The position numbers were made by a program, and so were the translations under genes. Source: an uncultured Victivallales bacterium (GTDB lineage Bacteria; Verrucomicrobiota; Lentisphaeria; Victivallales; UBA1829). From it: DNA of 15,316 nucleotides. Under the pieces are notes generated by a model that saw only the letters and a program-made list of their open reading frames with translations, made no database searches and was not told the DNA's origin. The stretch is taken from NCBI GenBank assembly GCA_934644965.1, contig CAKUDG010000038.1, positions 1 through 15,316 of the forward strand. The letters run 5' to 3'. This document shows, piece after piece, positions 1-5,535 of the stretch (position 1 is its first letter; the number at the start of each line of letters is the position of its first letter).

Positions 1-204
1 CGGCAAGGTCACGGACCTTGACCTCGAGAAAAATGCTCAACGCATTTTTCCGTAGTTTTTGCTTCGCAATATTATTTTTTGTTGCTTCGCAATATTCTTT
101 TCATTTATTTTGCCTCCGGCGGCCAGCGGACCGCCGCTGGACCGCGGCAAGGTCACGGACCTTGACCTCGAGAAAAATGCTCAGCGCATTTTTCCGTAGT
201 TTTA
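1..204. repeat. Dyad-rich intergenic repeat array (two copies of a 60-bp unit)
   Basis: A 60-bp unit at 1-60 recurs at 145-204 with only two differences (unit positions 40 and 60). Each unit contains two perfect hairpins: CAAGGTC-acg-GACCTTG (4-20 and 148-164) and GAAAAATGC-5 nt-GCATTTTTC (28-50 and 172-194). Between the units lie a 15-bp direct repeat TTGCTTCGCAATATT (59-73 and 82-96) and a third hairpin, CCAGCGG-accg-CCGCTGG (123-140). The first copy starts at the window edge, so the array may extend leftwards. The structure resembles REP/BIME-type extragenic palindromes. The AT-rich hairpins with T-rich right arms could also act as transcription terminators. Short reading frames across it encode translations of the repeats and look spurious. 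Confidence 0.85.
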
Positions 205-255
205 TCTCTCTGTTCCACAGTGCACAGAGGAAAAAGAAATTTCCATTCTTTGCCC

Positions 256-283
256 TTGACACAGAAAAGATGATTTTTATATT
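256..283 (+). promoter_or_regulatory. Probable sigma70-type promoter of the oxidoreductase gene
   Basis: TTGACA at 256-261 (a perfect -35 consensus), a 16-nt spacer and TATATT at 278-283 (5 of 6 to TATAAT); the alternative TATTAT at 280-285 gives an 18-nt spacer. Transcription would start near 290, leaving a leader of about 200 nt before the ATG at 491. The promoter lies between inverted arms CCTTGAC (254-260) and GTCAAGG (291-297), a possible operator. The downstream copy of CAAGGTC (293-299) is the same word that forms the hairpin arms in the repeat array at 1-204. Confidence 0.55.
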
Positions 284-490
284 ATTCCAGGTCAAGGTCG
301 TCCTCTATGCAGGAGAAGCCCCGAAAAGCCGGAAGGACATGTTTCCCCCCTTTTTTCCCCATCACCGTCTTTTCCCGCCACCCCCCTGTCGGACACTGTC
401 TTTACCCCGGCTCAAGCAACGCATATCCCATACAGAAACAAATTCAGCTGCACAAGTTTGAAATTTCACCCGTTCCGGAGGAAATGAAAA

Positions 491-1843
491 ATGAACAGAA
501 GACGCCGTTACGCAGTCTGCGGTGTTTCCAGCCGCGCCATTTATATGTGGATGAAACCGATATACAGCACCTTTTCCCGCCACGCCGAACTGACTGCCAT
601 GCTTGACGTGGACCCTCAGCGATTCCAGGTCTGCCGCCGTGAAATTCCCGAAACCGCTTCCCTCCCGACTTACCGGCCGGAACAGTTCGGACAAATGATT
701 GAGGAAACCAAACCCGATACCGTCTTTGTCGTCTGCCGCGACAGCTTTCATGCTCACTACATCATCGCCGCTCTGGAACGAGGTCTCGATGTCGTCACGG
801 AAAAACCCATGACAAGCTGCTGGGAAGATGCTCTTAAAGTCCGCGAGGCGGAAAAACGTTCCCGGGGCAAAGTCATCTGCACATTCAACTACCGCTATCC
901 GCCCGCACACCGGAAAATTCGTGAAATGATTCTGGAAAACAAAGTCGGACGCATCACCCATGTCGATTTGAACTGGTATATCGACATCCGGCACGGAGCC
1001 AGCTACTTTCACCGCTGGAACCGGATGCGCGAAAACTCCGGCAGTCTTTCCGTCCACAAGGCATGTCATCATTTTGATCTGGTCAACTGGTGGATCGGCT
1101 CCCCCTCCCCCGCAGCCGTTCACGCTTTCGGGGCATTGAATCATTTCGGAGCCAGAGGAGCCTTCAATCCCTCAGAAAAGGACGGCCGCCACTGTTCGGA
1201 ATGCGATGAACGCCGCAACTGCGCCTATATGGCCCGATGGGAAACACGCAGCTCCGGAGAGGCCGCGGTCCATGACGATCATCTCGACGCTTTCCAGTCC
1301 GGCAAAGGCCTCCTCTTCACCCCCGCAATCTATCGGCCCGATATGTGCATCTTCGATTCCGAAATCAACATTCATGACACCATCATCGCCAATATCCGCT
1401 ATTCCAACGGCGTGCTTCTGAATTATTCCGCCAATTTCTCCACCCCCTACGAAGGCTTCCGCCTCGCCGTCAACGGCACCCATGGACGCATCGAATATGA
1501 AGAATGGGGCGGAGCCGGATCCACCGCCTTCCCATGTCCCAGACGTGATGAAAAATATATCGACTATTACCCGATTTTCGGTTCCAGAGAACGCATCTGG
1601 CTCGTCCCCGCTTCCGGAGGACATGGAGGCGGCGACAGTTCCATCCTCGAGGACGTCTTCCTCGGCCCAGACCCCATGCGGAAATACAATATCCTCGCCG
1701 ATTCCAAAGACGGACTCTATGCTGTCGCCATCGGAGACGCCGTTTATAAATCCATCGTGGAAAACCGCGTCATCGACCTCACCGGCGTCATTCCTCCCCC
1801 TCCTCCATCCGCGGAAAATCCGGATTTGCCCCCTCCGGAATGA
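491..1843 (+). CDS. Gfo/Idh/MocA family NAD(P)-dependent oxidoreductase
   Basis: Predicted cytoplasmic dinucleotide-dependent sugar or cyclitol dehydrogenase, 450 aa; the substrate cannot be read from sequence. An N-terminal Rossmann fold starts at residues 7-16 (YAVCGVSSRA, a variant glycine loop). The family signature EKP lies at 104-106, where the lysine is the usual catalytic or cofactor-contacting residue. The substrate-domain helix SVHKACHHFDLVNWW (187-201) carries the His/Asp residues typical of the family. An HCSEC...C cluster (234-244) may bind metal and is seen in some members of this superfamily. GGHGGGD (376-382) near the C-terminus is also typical. The start is set by GGAGG at 477-481, 9 nt before the ATG. 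The C-terminus is a proline-rich tail encoded in the 56 bp that overlap the convergent acetyltransferase gene. It appears monocistronic, with its own promoter at 256-283. Family confident; specific reaction unknown. Confidence 0.92.
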   Translation: MNRRRRYAVCGVSSRAIYMWMKPIYSTFSRHAELTAMLDVDPQRFQVCRREIPETASLPTYRPEQFGQMIEETKPDTVFVVCRDSFHAHYIIAALERGLDVVTEKPMTSCWEDALKVREAEKRSRGKVICTFNYRYPPAHRKIREMILENKVGRITHVDLNWYIDIRHGASYFHRWNRMRENSGSLSVHKACHHFDLVNWWIGSPSPAAVHAFGALNHFGARGAFNPSEKDGRHCSECDERRNCAYMARWETRSSGEAAVHDDHLDAFQSGKGLLFTPAIYRPDMCIFDSEINIHDTIIANIRYSNGVLLNYSANFSTPYEGFRLAVNGTHGRIEYEEWGGAGSTAFPCPRRDEKYIDYYPIFGSRERIWLVPASGGHGGGDSSILEDVFLGPDPMRKYNILADSKDGLYAVAIGDAVYKSIVENRVIDLTGVIPPPPPSAENPDLPPPE

Positions 1844-2366
1844 AAGGCGATTGGAGCAGGTAAATCCTGTGCGGCATGACCCGCCCCCGAAACACTTTCC
1901 GCATCATCCCCGCCGGACGCATTCCCAGACGCTCCGCCACACGGATCGAAGCCGTATTCTCCGGACGGATCTCCGCCAGCACAAAAGGCACCTCCCGAAT
2001 GCGGAACGCATAATCCAGACACGCCCGCACCCCTTCCGTGGCATATCCCTTCCCATGGAATTCCGCTTTCAGCATATAGCCGGTTTCCAGGAAGGTCTTA
2101 TTTCCGATCCGGGTCTGCATCAGTCCGATCTGCCCGGCAACCTTTCCGGATTCCTTCTCTTCCGCAAGCCAATATCCGAGTCCGCACCTGCGGTATCGCT
2201 CCTGATTACGGCAGATCCACTCCCGGACCTCTTCCCTGGTAAAACAATGCTCCCATGCATAGACCACTCGCGGATCCTGCAGCATCAGGCACAAATCCGG
2301 GAAATCCCGTGCGCTCATCTCCCGGAAACGCAGACGCGGACTCTCAGGCAGTGTATTCGGATTCAT
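1788..2366 (-). CDS. GNAT family N-acetyltransferase (RimJ/RimL-like)
   Basis: A 192-aa protein of the GNAT_3/RimL-like type, predicted to transfer acetyl from acetyl-CoA to an amine (protein N-terminus, antibiotic or small molecule; not determinable here). Visible features are an N-terminal SPRLRFREM strand (9-17), a central sheet with ETGYMLKAEFHGKGYATEG (94-112) that includes the acetyl-CoA pyrophosphate-binding loop, and RPENTASIRVAERLGM (134-149), the conserved helix with Asn and Ser. The ATG overlaps the ftsW stop by 4 nt (ATGA). There is only a weak, distant purine-rich tract upstream, so translation is probably coupled to ftsW. The last 56 bp overlap the 3' end of the oxidoreductase on the other strand, where CCTCCCCC-type sequence encodes EEGEE here. 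It is the last gene of the mraZ cluster; a link to cell division is not implied by its family. Confidence 0.9.
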   Translation of the reverse strand: MNPNTLPESPRLRFREMSARDFPDLCLMLQDPRVVYAWEHCFTREEVREWICRNQERYRRCGLGYWLAEEKESGKVAGQIGLMQTRIGNKTFLETGYMLKAEFHGKGYATEGVRACLDYAFRIREVPFVLAEIRPENTASIRVAERLGMRPAGMMRKVFRGRVMPHRIYLLQSPFIPEGANPDFPRMEEGEE

Positions 2367-3631
2367 AAAAAAGCAGTCTTTCCCTTTTCCGGATCCGGAT
2401 CTCCGTCTTTTTTTTCATCTCCGCCATCATGCGCCTCCGCGGGATCTGTCTCTCCGGGATCCGCGCTCATCCCGCCACCGGAATCCCGGGAAGCGGAGCG
2501 CGAAGCACTGCAGATCATCCCGAAAGCAAGCATTGTGGAAAGCAGGGAACTTCCGCCGTAACTCAAAACCGGCAGAGTCACCCCCGTCGTCGGCAGCAGC
2601 ACGGAATTCACCCCGATATGCAGCAGCGCCTGAATCACATACAAGAGTCCCGCACAGAAAATGAAACAGCGCGCAGTTTTGGAAAGACCCTTCCTGCGGG
2701 AAAGCAGCGCCAGCCCGAAGGCAAACAGCACAAACGCCAGAATCACAATCCACCCCCCGATCATTCCGGAAGACTCCACAATGGATGCGTAAAGCGAATC
2801 CGTATGCGGCAAAGGCAGATATGCGTTCGACCAGAGAGCGCAGCCGGCTTCGGAACCGGTCAGTCCGCCTTGTGCCATGGCGTACTGGAACTGTTTCACA
2901 TGCCAGGCGCTTCGGGCGATGCCTCCGCCCGGATCCAGGAATCCCATGATCCGGTCCAGCGCATAAGGATTCAGAATCACAAAAAACGTCGTCCCCAGGG
3001 AAAAGGCCAGCAGCGAGGCCAGACTCAGCAGAAGCGTTCCGCCCGCCACCCAGTACACAGACAGAAAACCGAGAAAGAAAAGAAGCGCCGTCCCGAGATC
3101 CGGCTGCCGCATCACCAGAAGACAAAGCAATCCCGACGGCAACGCCATCGTCAGGAAGCGCCTCCACTCACTCCGGTATCTTCTTTCCGCCGCCACGCAA
3201 AGCCACAGAATAAAAAACACCTTGCAGAATTCGCTCGGCTGCAGAAATGTCTTTTCCCCCATCCGGAACCATCCCTTCATTCCGTTGATTTCCACACCGA
3301 AAAGCAGCACCGTGAGCAAAGCGGCCATGGTGCACAGCAGCAGCCATCCGCTCCGGGAACGGTACGCACGAAACGGAATCGCAGCAGCGGCAAAAAAGGC
3401 TGCAGTCCCCAGAATCAGCCACAGAAGCTGTCTTTCCACAAAGTACAGCGGAGATTCCCCCAGCGCACGCGACGCATAGATCGAAAGACAGCCCCACAAG
3501 CCGAAAACCACCAGCGCAAACGCCCCGGATACGGGCAGAGCGCTCAAACTGCGTTTCAGCAGAACAGCAGATGAAGTGGAAAGAGAGCTTTCCCCTTCAT
3601 CCCGGGGCAAGAGACCGCTTCCATTGTCCAT
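2363..3631 (-). CDS. ftsW: SEDS-family peptidoglycan glycosyltransferase, FtsW/RodA type
   Basis: A 422-aa polytopic inner-membrane protein with about 10 predicted membrane segments, matching the SEDS family that polymerises lipid II into glycan strands. Recognisable motifs in order are INGMKGWFRMG...LQPSE (115-134), RQPDLGTAL (175-183), LPLPHTDSLYASIVES (272-287) and LLPTTGVTLPVLSYGGSSLL (345-364). The Asp of HTD (278) is the proposed catalytic residue in FtsW and RodA. The usual LPEAHTD and EELG around it are here LPLPHTD and ESSG, a divergent active-site loop. N-terminal residues 1-30 are polar, and residues 384-422 form a Gly/Asp/Glu/Lys-rich cytoplasmic tail. The start is supported by AAAGGAG 9 nt upstream, inside the last codons of the FtsI-like gene (4-nt gap between genes). 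Its position after ftsL-like and ftsI-like genes favours FtsW over RodA. Confidence 0.9.
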   Translation of the reverse strand: MDNGSGLLPRDEGESSLSTSSAVLLKRSLSALPVSGAFALVVFGLWGCLSIYASRALGESPLYFVERQLLWLILGTAAFFAAAAIPFRAYRSRSGWLLLCTMAALLTVLLFGVEINGMKGWFRMGEKTFLQPSEFCKVFFILWLCVAAERRYRSEWRRFLTMALPSGLLCLLVMRQPDLGTALLFFLGFLSVYWVAGGTLLLSLASLLAFSLGTTFFVILNPYALDRIMGFLDPGGGIARSAWHVKQFQYAMAQGGLTGSEAGCALWSNAYLPLPHTDSLYASIVESSGMIGGWIVILAFVLFAFGLALLSRRKGLSKTARCFIFCAGLLYVIQALLHIGVNSVLLPTTGVTLPVLSYGGSSLLSTMLAFGMICSASRSASRDSGGGMSADPGETDPAEAHDGGDEKKDGDPDPEKGKTAFL

Positions 3632-3635
3632 AAGA

Positions 3636-4406
3636 TCAATCTCCTTTGTCTCCGTCGGCGGAAAGGATGGTGTTCAATGAAATTTCAAGGCGGACATCTC
3701 GGCCGGGGATGCTCCCGCGTTTCATCTGAAGCGTGCCTTCAAACCAGTTGCCGTATTTATCGAGCATCACAATGAATTTTCCGGGAGTTCCCCGGAGGGA
3801 AGCGTCATATTCCGCCTCAAGTCCGGAAACGCCCCGGAGTTCACCGTCTTCCGAGGCAAGGCATTCCCCGATTCTGGCGCGGAGACTCGGGTAATCCACC
3901 GTGAGGCGTTCAAAGCGCATCCGCACACGCAGTTCGGGAAACGTTTTCATCAGGCCCCCGCAGATCCGGACCTCCTCCGGGGAAAGATCCCGTTTCAGAA
4001 TCATATTCGGTTCCAGAAGCGAAAGCGGGCGCGTAAATGAATAATCCAGATCCTCCCGGAGACGCAGCGCAAGCTGTTCCAGACGCCGATCCCTCACAGG
4101 AAGCGTTTCCAGATACAAATCATAATGCAGTTCCGTCCATGCAAGCACCACGCCGTTCCGGTCCAGGATCCGTCCGCGCAGAGCGGGGAGAGTCCCTTCC
4201 CGCCAGGCAATCCTGCCGCTTTCTTCCAGCAGGGACGTCCTAGTCCAGACACTGTAATAAAAGACATGGGCGGCCGCCGCGACCGCCCATAGTCCAATCA
4301 GCAGAAGAAGGAAATTACTGCGGAAAATAAAAATCCGCCTGTCGTTGTTCCTCTCTCTGCTTCGGCTTTTGTTTCTGCTGCTGTCCCTGTCTTTTTCCCT
4401 TTCCAT
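3636..4406 (-). CDS. FtsI/PBP2-like pedestal (PBP dimerisation) protein lacking a transpeptidase domain
   Basis: A 256-aa bitopic membrane protein. It has a highly charged cytoplasmic tail (1-24), one membrane segment (about 29-50) and a periplasmic class B PBP pedestal domain. The hallmark LRGRILDRNGVVLA is at 76-89, GVSGLEAEYDASLRGTPGK at 192-210, and the linker strand PGRDVRLEISLNTIL at 234-248. In full-length FtsI (about 570-650 aa) this strand leads into the transpeptidase domain. Here the gene stops eight residues later, and no SxxK, SxN or KTG motif is present. No transpeptidase remnant is seen in other frames because ftsW begins 4 nt downstream. The final Lys-Gly-Asp codons contain the ftsW Shine-Dalgarno, so the truncation is built into the operon. 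A GGAG lies 11 nt before the ATG. Likely role (inference): non-catalytic partner of FtsW. A remnant of an ancestral ftsI is the alternative. Confidence 0.85.
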   Translation of the reverse strand: MEREKDRDSSRNKSRSRERNNDRRIFIFRSNFLLLLIGLWAVAAAAHVFYYSVWTRTSLLEESGRIAWREGTLPALRGRILDRNGVVLAWTELHYDLYLETLPVRDRRLEQLALRLREDLDYSFTRPLSLLEPNMILKRDLSPEEVRICGGLMKTFPELRVRMRFERLTVDYPSLRARIGECLASEDGELRGVSGLEAEYDASLRGTPGKFIVMLDKYGNWFEGTLQMKRGSIPGRDVRLEISLNTILSADGDKGD

Positions 4407-4427
4407 CCGCCGGGATTCTCCGCTGAC

Positions 4428-4712
4428 TCACCTCGATATCAGATTCAGGCAGCTGTGATTCGCACGGAAGCAGAGTTCCGGGGAGCTTTCGGCAAGATCC
4501 GTCCATGCGGCACGGTGTTCGGCGGGGACGGCGTCCAGAAAGATCTGCAATGCCATGCGGCAGTCCCTGCGTCTGTTTTCAGACTCCCTGTTCCGGTTCT
4601 GCATCCCCTCGCTCAGTTTCTCCGCACCCAGCAGGAGCAGGGACAAAGCAAAAAACGCTCCGCAACACATATAACGCATGCGCCGATTCATCGAAATACG
4701 CGTTCTTTCCAT
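4428..4712 (-). CDS. Small bitopic membrane protein, FtsL-like by position
   Basis: A 94-aa protein with a short basic cytoplasmic N-terminus (1-12), one membrane segment (about 13-30) and a charged, probably helical periplasmic stretch (33-60), then a short C-terminal part. Size, topology and place between mraZ and an ftsI-like gene match FtsL, a divisome subunit that pairs with FtsB and activates FtsW-FtsI. FtsL sequences are too variable to confirm it by eye, and a leucine-zipper pattern is weak. The frame is open upstream to an ATG at 4814, but the only GGAG there lies 1-4 nt from the ATGs, too close. The ATG at 4712 has AAAGGAG at 4730-4724 (11-nt spacer) and was chosen. The gap to the ftsI-like gene is 21 nt. 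The weakest gene call of the cluster in functional terms. Confidence 0.65.
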   Translation of the reverse strand: MERTRISMNRRMRYMCCGAFFALSLLLLGAEKLSEGMQNRNRESENRRRDCRMALQIFLDAVPAEHRAAWTDLAESSPELCFRANHSCLNLISR

Positions 4713-4723
4713 TGCCTCACACT

Positions 4724-4730
4724 CTCCTTT
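4724..4730 (-). promoter_or_regulatory. Ribosome-binding site deciding the FtsL-like start
   Basis: AAAGGAG with an 11-nt spacer to the ATG at 4712. It supports the 94-aa form over a 128-aa form starting at 4814. The ftsI-like and queH genes in this window also have 11-nt spacers. Confidence 0.6.
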
Positions 4731-4824
4731 CACTTTTCCATTGAACTTTTCATACTGCTTTTCAAGATGTTTTCCCTTCCCCGGAACTTCACAGGGAACT
4801 CTGAATGCCATCATTCTCCGCCGT

Positions 4825-5316
4825 TCACCCGGGTGCCTGCACGGCTGGACCTTCCCCGAGATCGGCCTTCATTTCAAGACGCCCTTTCTCCAGAAGATGC
4901 TCCTGAATTTTCCCCTGTTCCTCCATCCAGCGCCCAGCGGACCAGATCTCCACTCCAATCTCCACTCCGACGACCACCGCCTCGGATGAACTCCCCAGCC
5001 CCGCATGTTCCCGAAACCCCTGAGGCAGAGTGATCCGCCCCTGCGGACTGATCTTCTCAGGTCGGCTCAGCGCCCCGAATGCCCGCAGCATCCTACGGTA
5101 CACCATGCTCTCCCCTGCCCGGGCGGCAGAGGAAGACTCCTTTCTGCGCATCTCCAGATACACCGACTCCGGATACAGCGCAAGCGCTCCTTCAGGAAGA
5201 CAATGCAGTACAAGATCTCCCCCCGAAGCACGGAAATCCTCCACGGTTCTCGGGCTGAGCTTGATTCTGCCGTTCGCATCCAGAGAGCATTTGTCCACTC
5301 CGCAAAAAGCCAGCAT
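4825..5316 (-). CDS. mraZ: MraZ, division/cell wall cluster transcriptional regulator
   Basis: A 163-aa member of the MraZ family: a DNA-binding regulator of the dcw cluster made of two SpoVT-AbrB-type halves, forming ring-shaped oligomers. The first half carries DKCSLDANGRIKLSP (8-22) and the second RPEKISPQGRITLPQGFREH (85-104), both with the conserved D/S-x-x-GRI-x-L-P pattern. The intervening FGAL (80-83) and the later VEIWSAGRWMEE (122-133) are also family-like. It is slightly longer than the usual 140-150 aa because of a C-terminal extension (about 140-163). Start: GAGGA at 5327-5323, 6 nt before the ATG. It is first in a minus-strand cluster, 112 nt ahead of the FtsL-like gene; rsmH (mraW), which normally follows, is missing. 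Four TGGAA boxes just upstream suggest autoregulation. Confidence 0.92.
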   Translation of the reverse strand: MLAFCGVDKCSLDANGRIKLSPRTVEDFRASGGDLVLHCLPEGALALYPESVYLEMRRKESSSAARAGESMVYRRMLRAFGALSRPEKISPQGRITLPQGFREHAGLGSSSEAVVVGVEIGVEIWSAGRWMEEQGKIQEHLLEKGRLEMKADLGEGPAVQAPG

Positions 5317-5331
5317 GGTCCGTCCTCACTC

Positions 5332-5366
5332 TTCCATTTTATTCCAAAATATTCCATTTTATTCCA
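5332..5366 (-). promoter_or_regulatory. Candidate MraZ operator: four TGGAA boxes at 10-bp spacing
   Basis: On the minus strand TGGAA occurs at 5366-5362, 5356-5352, 5346-5342 and 5336-5332, exactly 10 bp apart, separated by AT-rich 5-mers. MraZ operators described in other bacteria are direct TGGG(N)-type repeats with the same 10-bp period, placed upstream of mraZ. The last box ends about 15 nt before the mraZ ATG. Here the fourth base is A rather than G in every box. Regulation by MraZ is inferred. Confidence 0.7.
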
Positions 5367-5387
5367 AAATCAAGCAGGAAAATTATG
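5346..5387 (-). promoter_or_regulatory. Possible mraZ promoter elements
   Basis: Two weak options are visible. CATAAT (5387-5382) is a 5-of-6 match to a -10 but has a poor -35 (TTTTCT, 17 nt upstream). Alternatively, TTGATT (5373-5368), 16 nt and TATTTT (5351-5346) would place the promoter inside the TGGAA boxes. In either case the boxes overlap the promoter or the first transcribed bases, suiting repression or activation by MraZ. Confidence 0.3.
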
Positions 5388-5391
5388 ATTC

Positions 5392-5417
5392 CCGGATTTT
5401 TTTCAGAAAAAAGCCGG
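5392..5417. other. AT-rich dyad between divergent transcription units
   Basis: CCGG, 2 nt, TTTTTTC, a, GAAAAAA, 1 nt, CCGG forms a near-perfect dyad just upstream of the possible mraZ -10 and between mraZ and the divergent lipoprotein operon. It could be a protein-binding site or a bidirectional insulator; no function is visible. Confidence 0.35.
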
Positions 5418-5463
5418 AGAAAAACACAGATGGATTTTTTCGGGAGGGTAAAGAAAGAACTGC

Positions 5464-5492
5464 TTGAAAAATCACGCTTCCTAGACTACAGT
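5464..5492 (+). promoter_or_regulatory. Possible promoter of the lipoprotein-TPR operon
   Basis: TTGAAA (5464-5469), 17 nt, TACAGT (5487-5492); the -10 is only a 4-of-6 match. TATGAT (5498-5503) is a better -10 but lacks a matching -35. It lies 44 nt before the ATG of the divergent lipoprotein gene and 150 nt from the mraZ start. Confidence 0.3.
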
Positions 5493-5535
5493 GTGAATAT
5501 GATTTTTCTGTAAAAACGCTTGGAGGACGGACATC

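Noticed and set aside
1..204. CRISPR array
   Set aside because: Only two copies of a 60-bp unit, no uniform spacers and no cas genes; the structure is palindromic intergenic repeats.
18..606. Short frames across the repeat array and leader (18-461, 101-295, 307-606)
   Set aside because: They are translations of hairpin repeats and the leader; the repeated units give repeated peptide segments, as expected by chance.
362..3574. Long open frames antisense to the oxidoreductase and ftsW genes (362-1144 minus, 1172-1624 minus, 2429-3574 plus)
   Set aside because: Compositionally biased shadow frames with no recognisable domains; the opposite strand carries clear family members.
2363..3631. Missing FtsI transpeptidase domain hidden in another frame by a frameshift
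   Set aside because: The DNA after the stop encodes a clear SEDS protein, and the alternative frames show no ordered SxxK, SxN and KTG motifs.
4713..4814. Longer start (128 aa) for the FtsL-like protein
   Set aside because: The GGAG near 4818 is only 1-4 nt from the ATGs, and the extra residues resemble no protein segment; AAAGGAG at 4730-4724 serves the later ATG.
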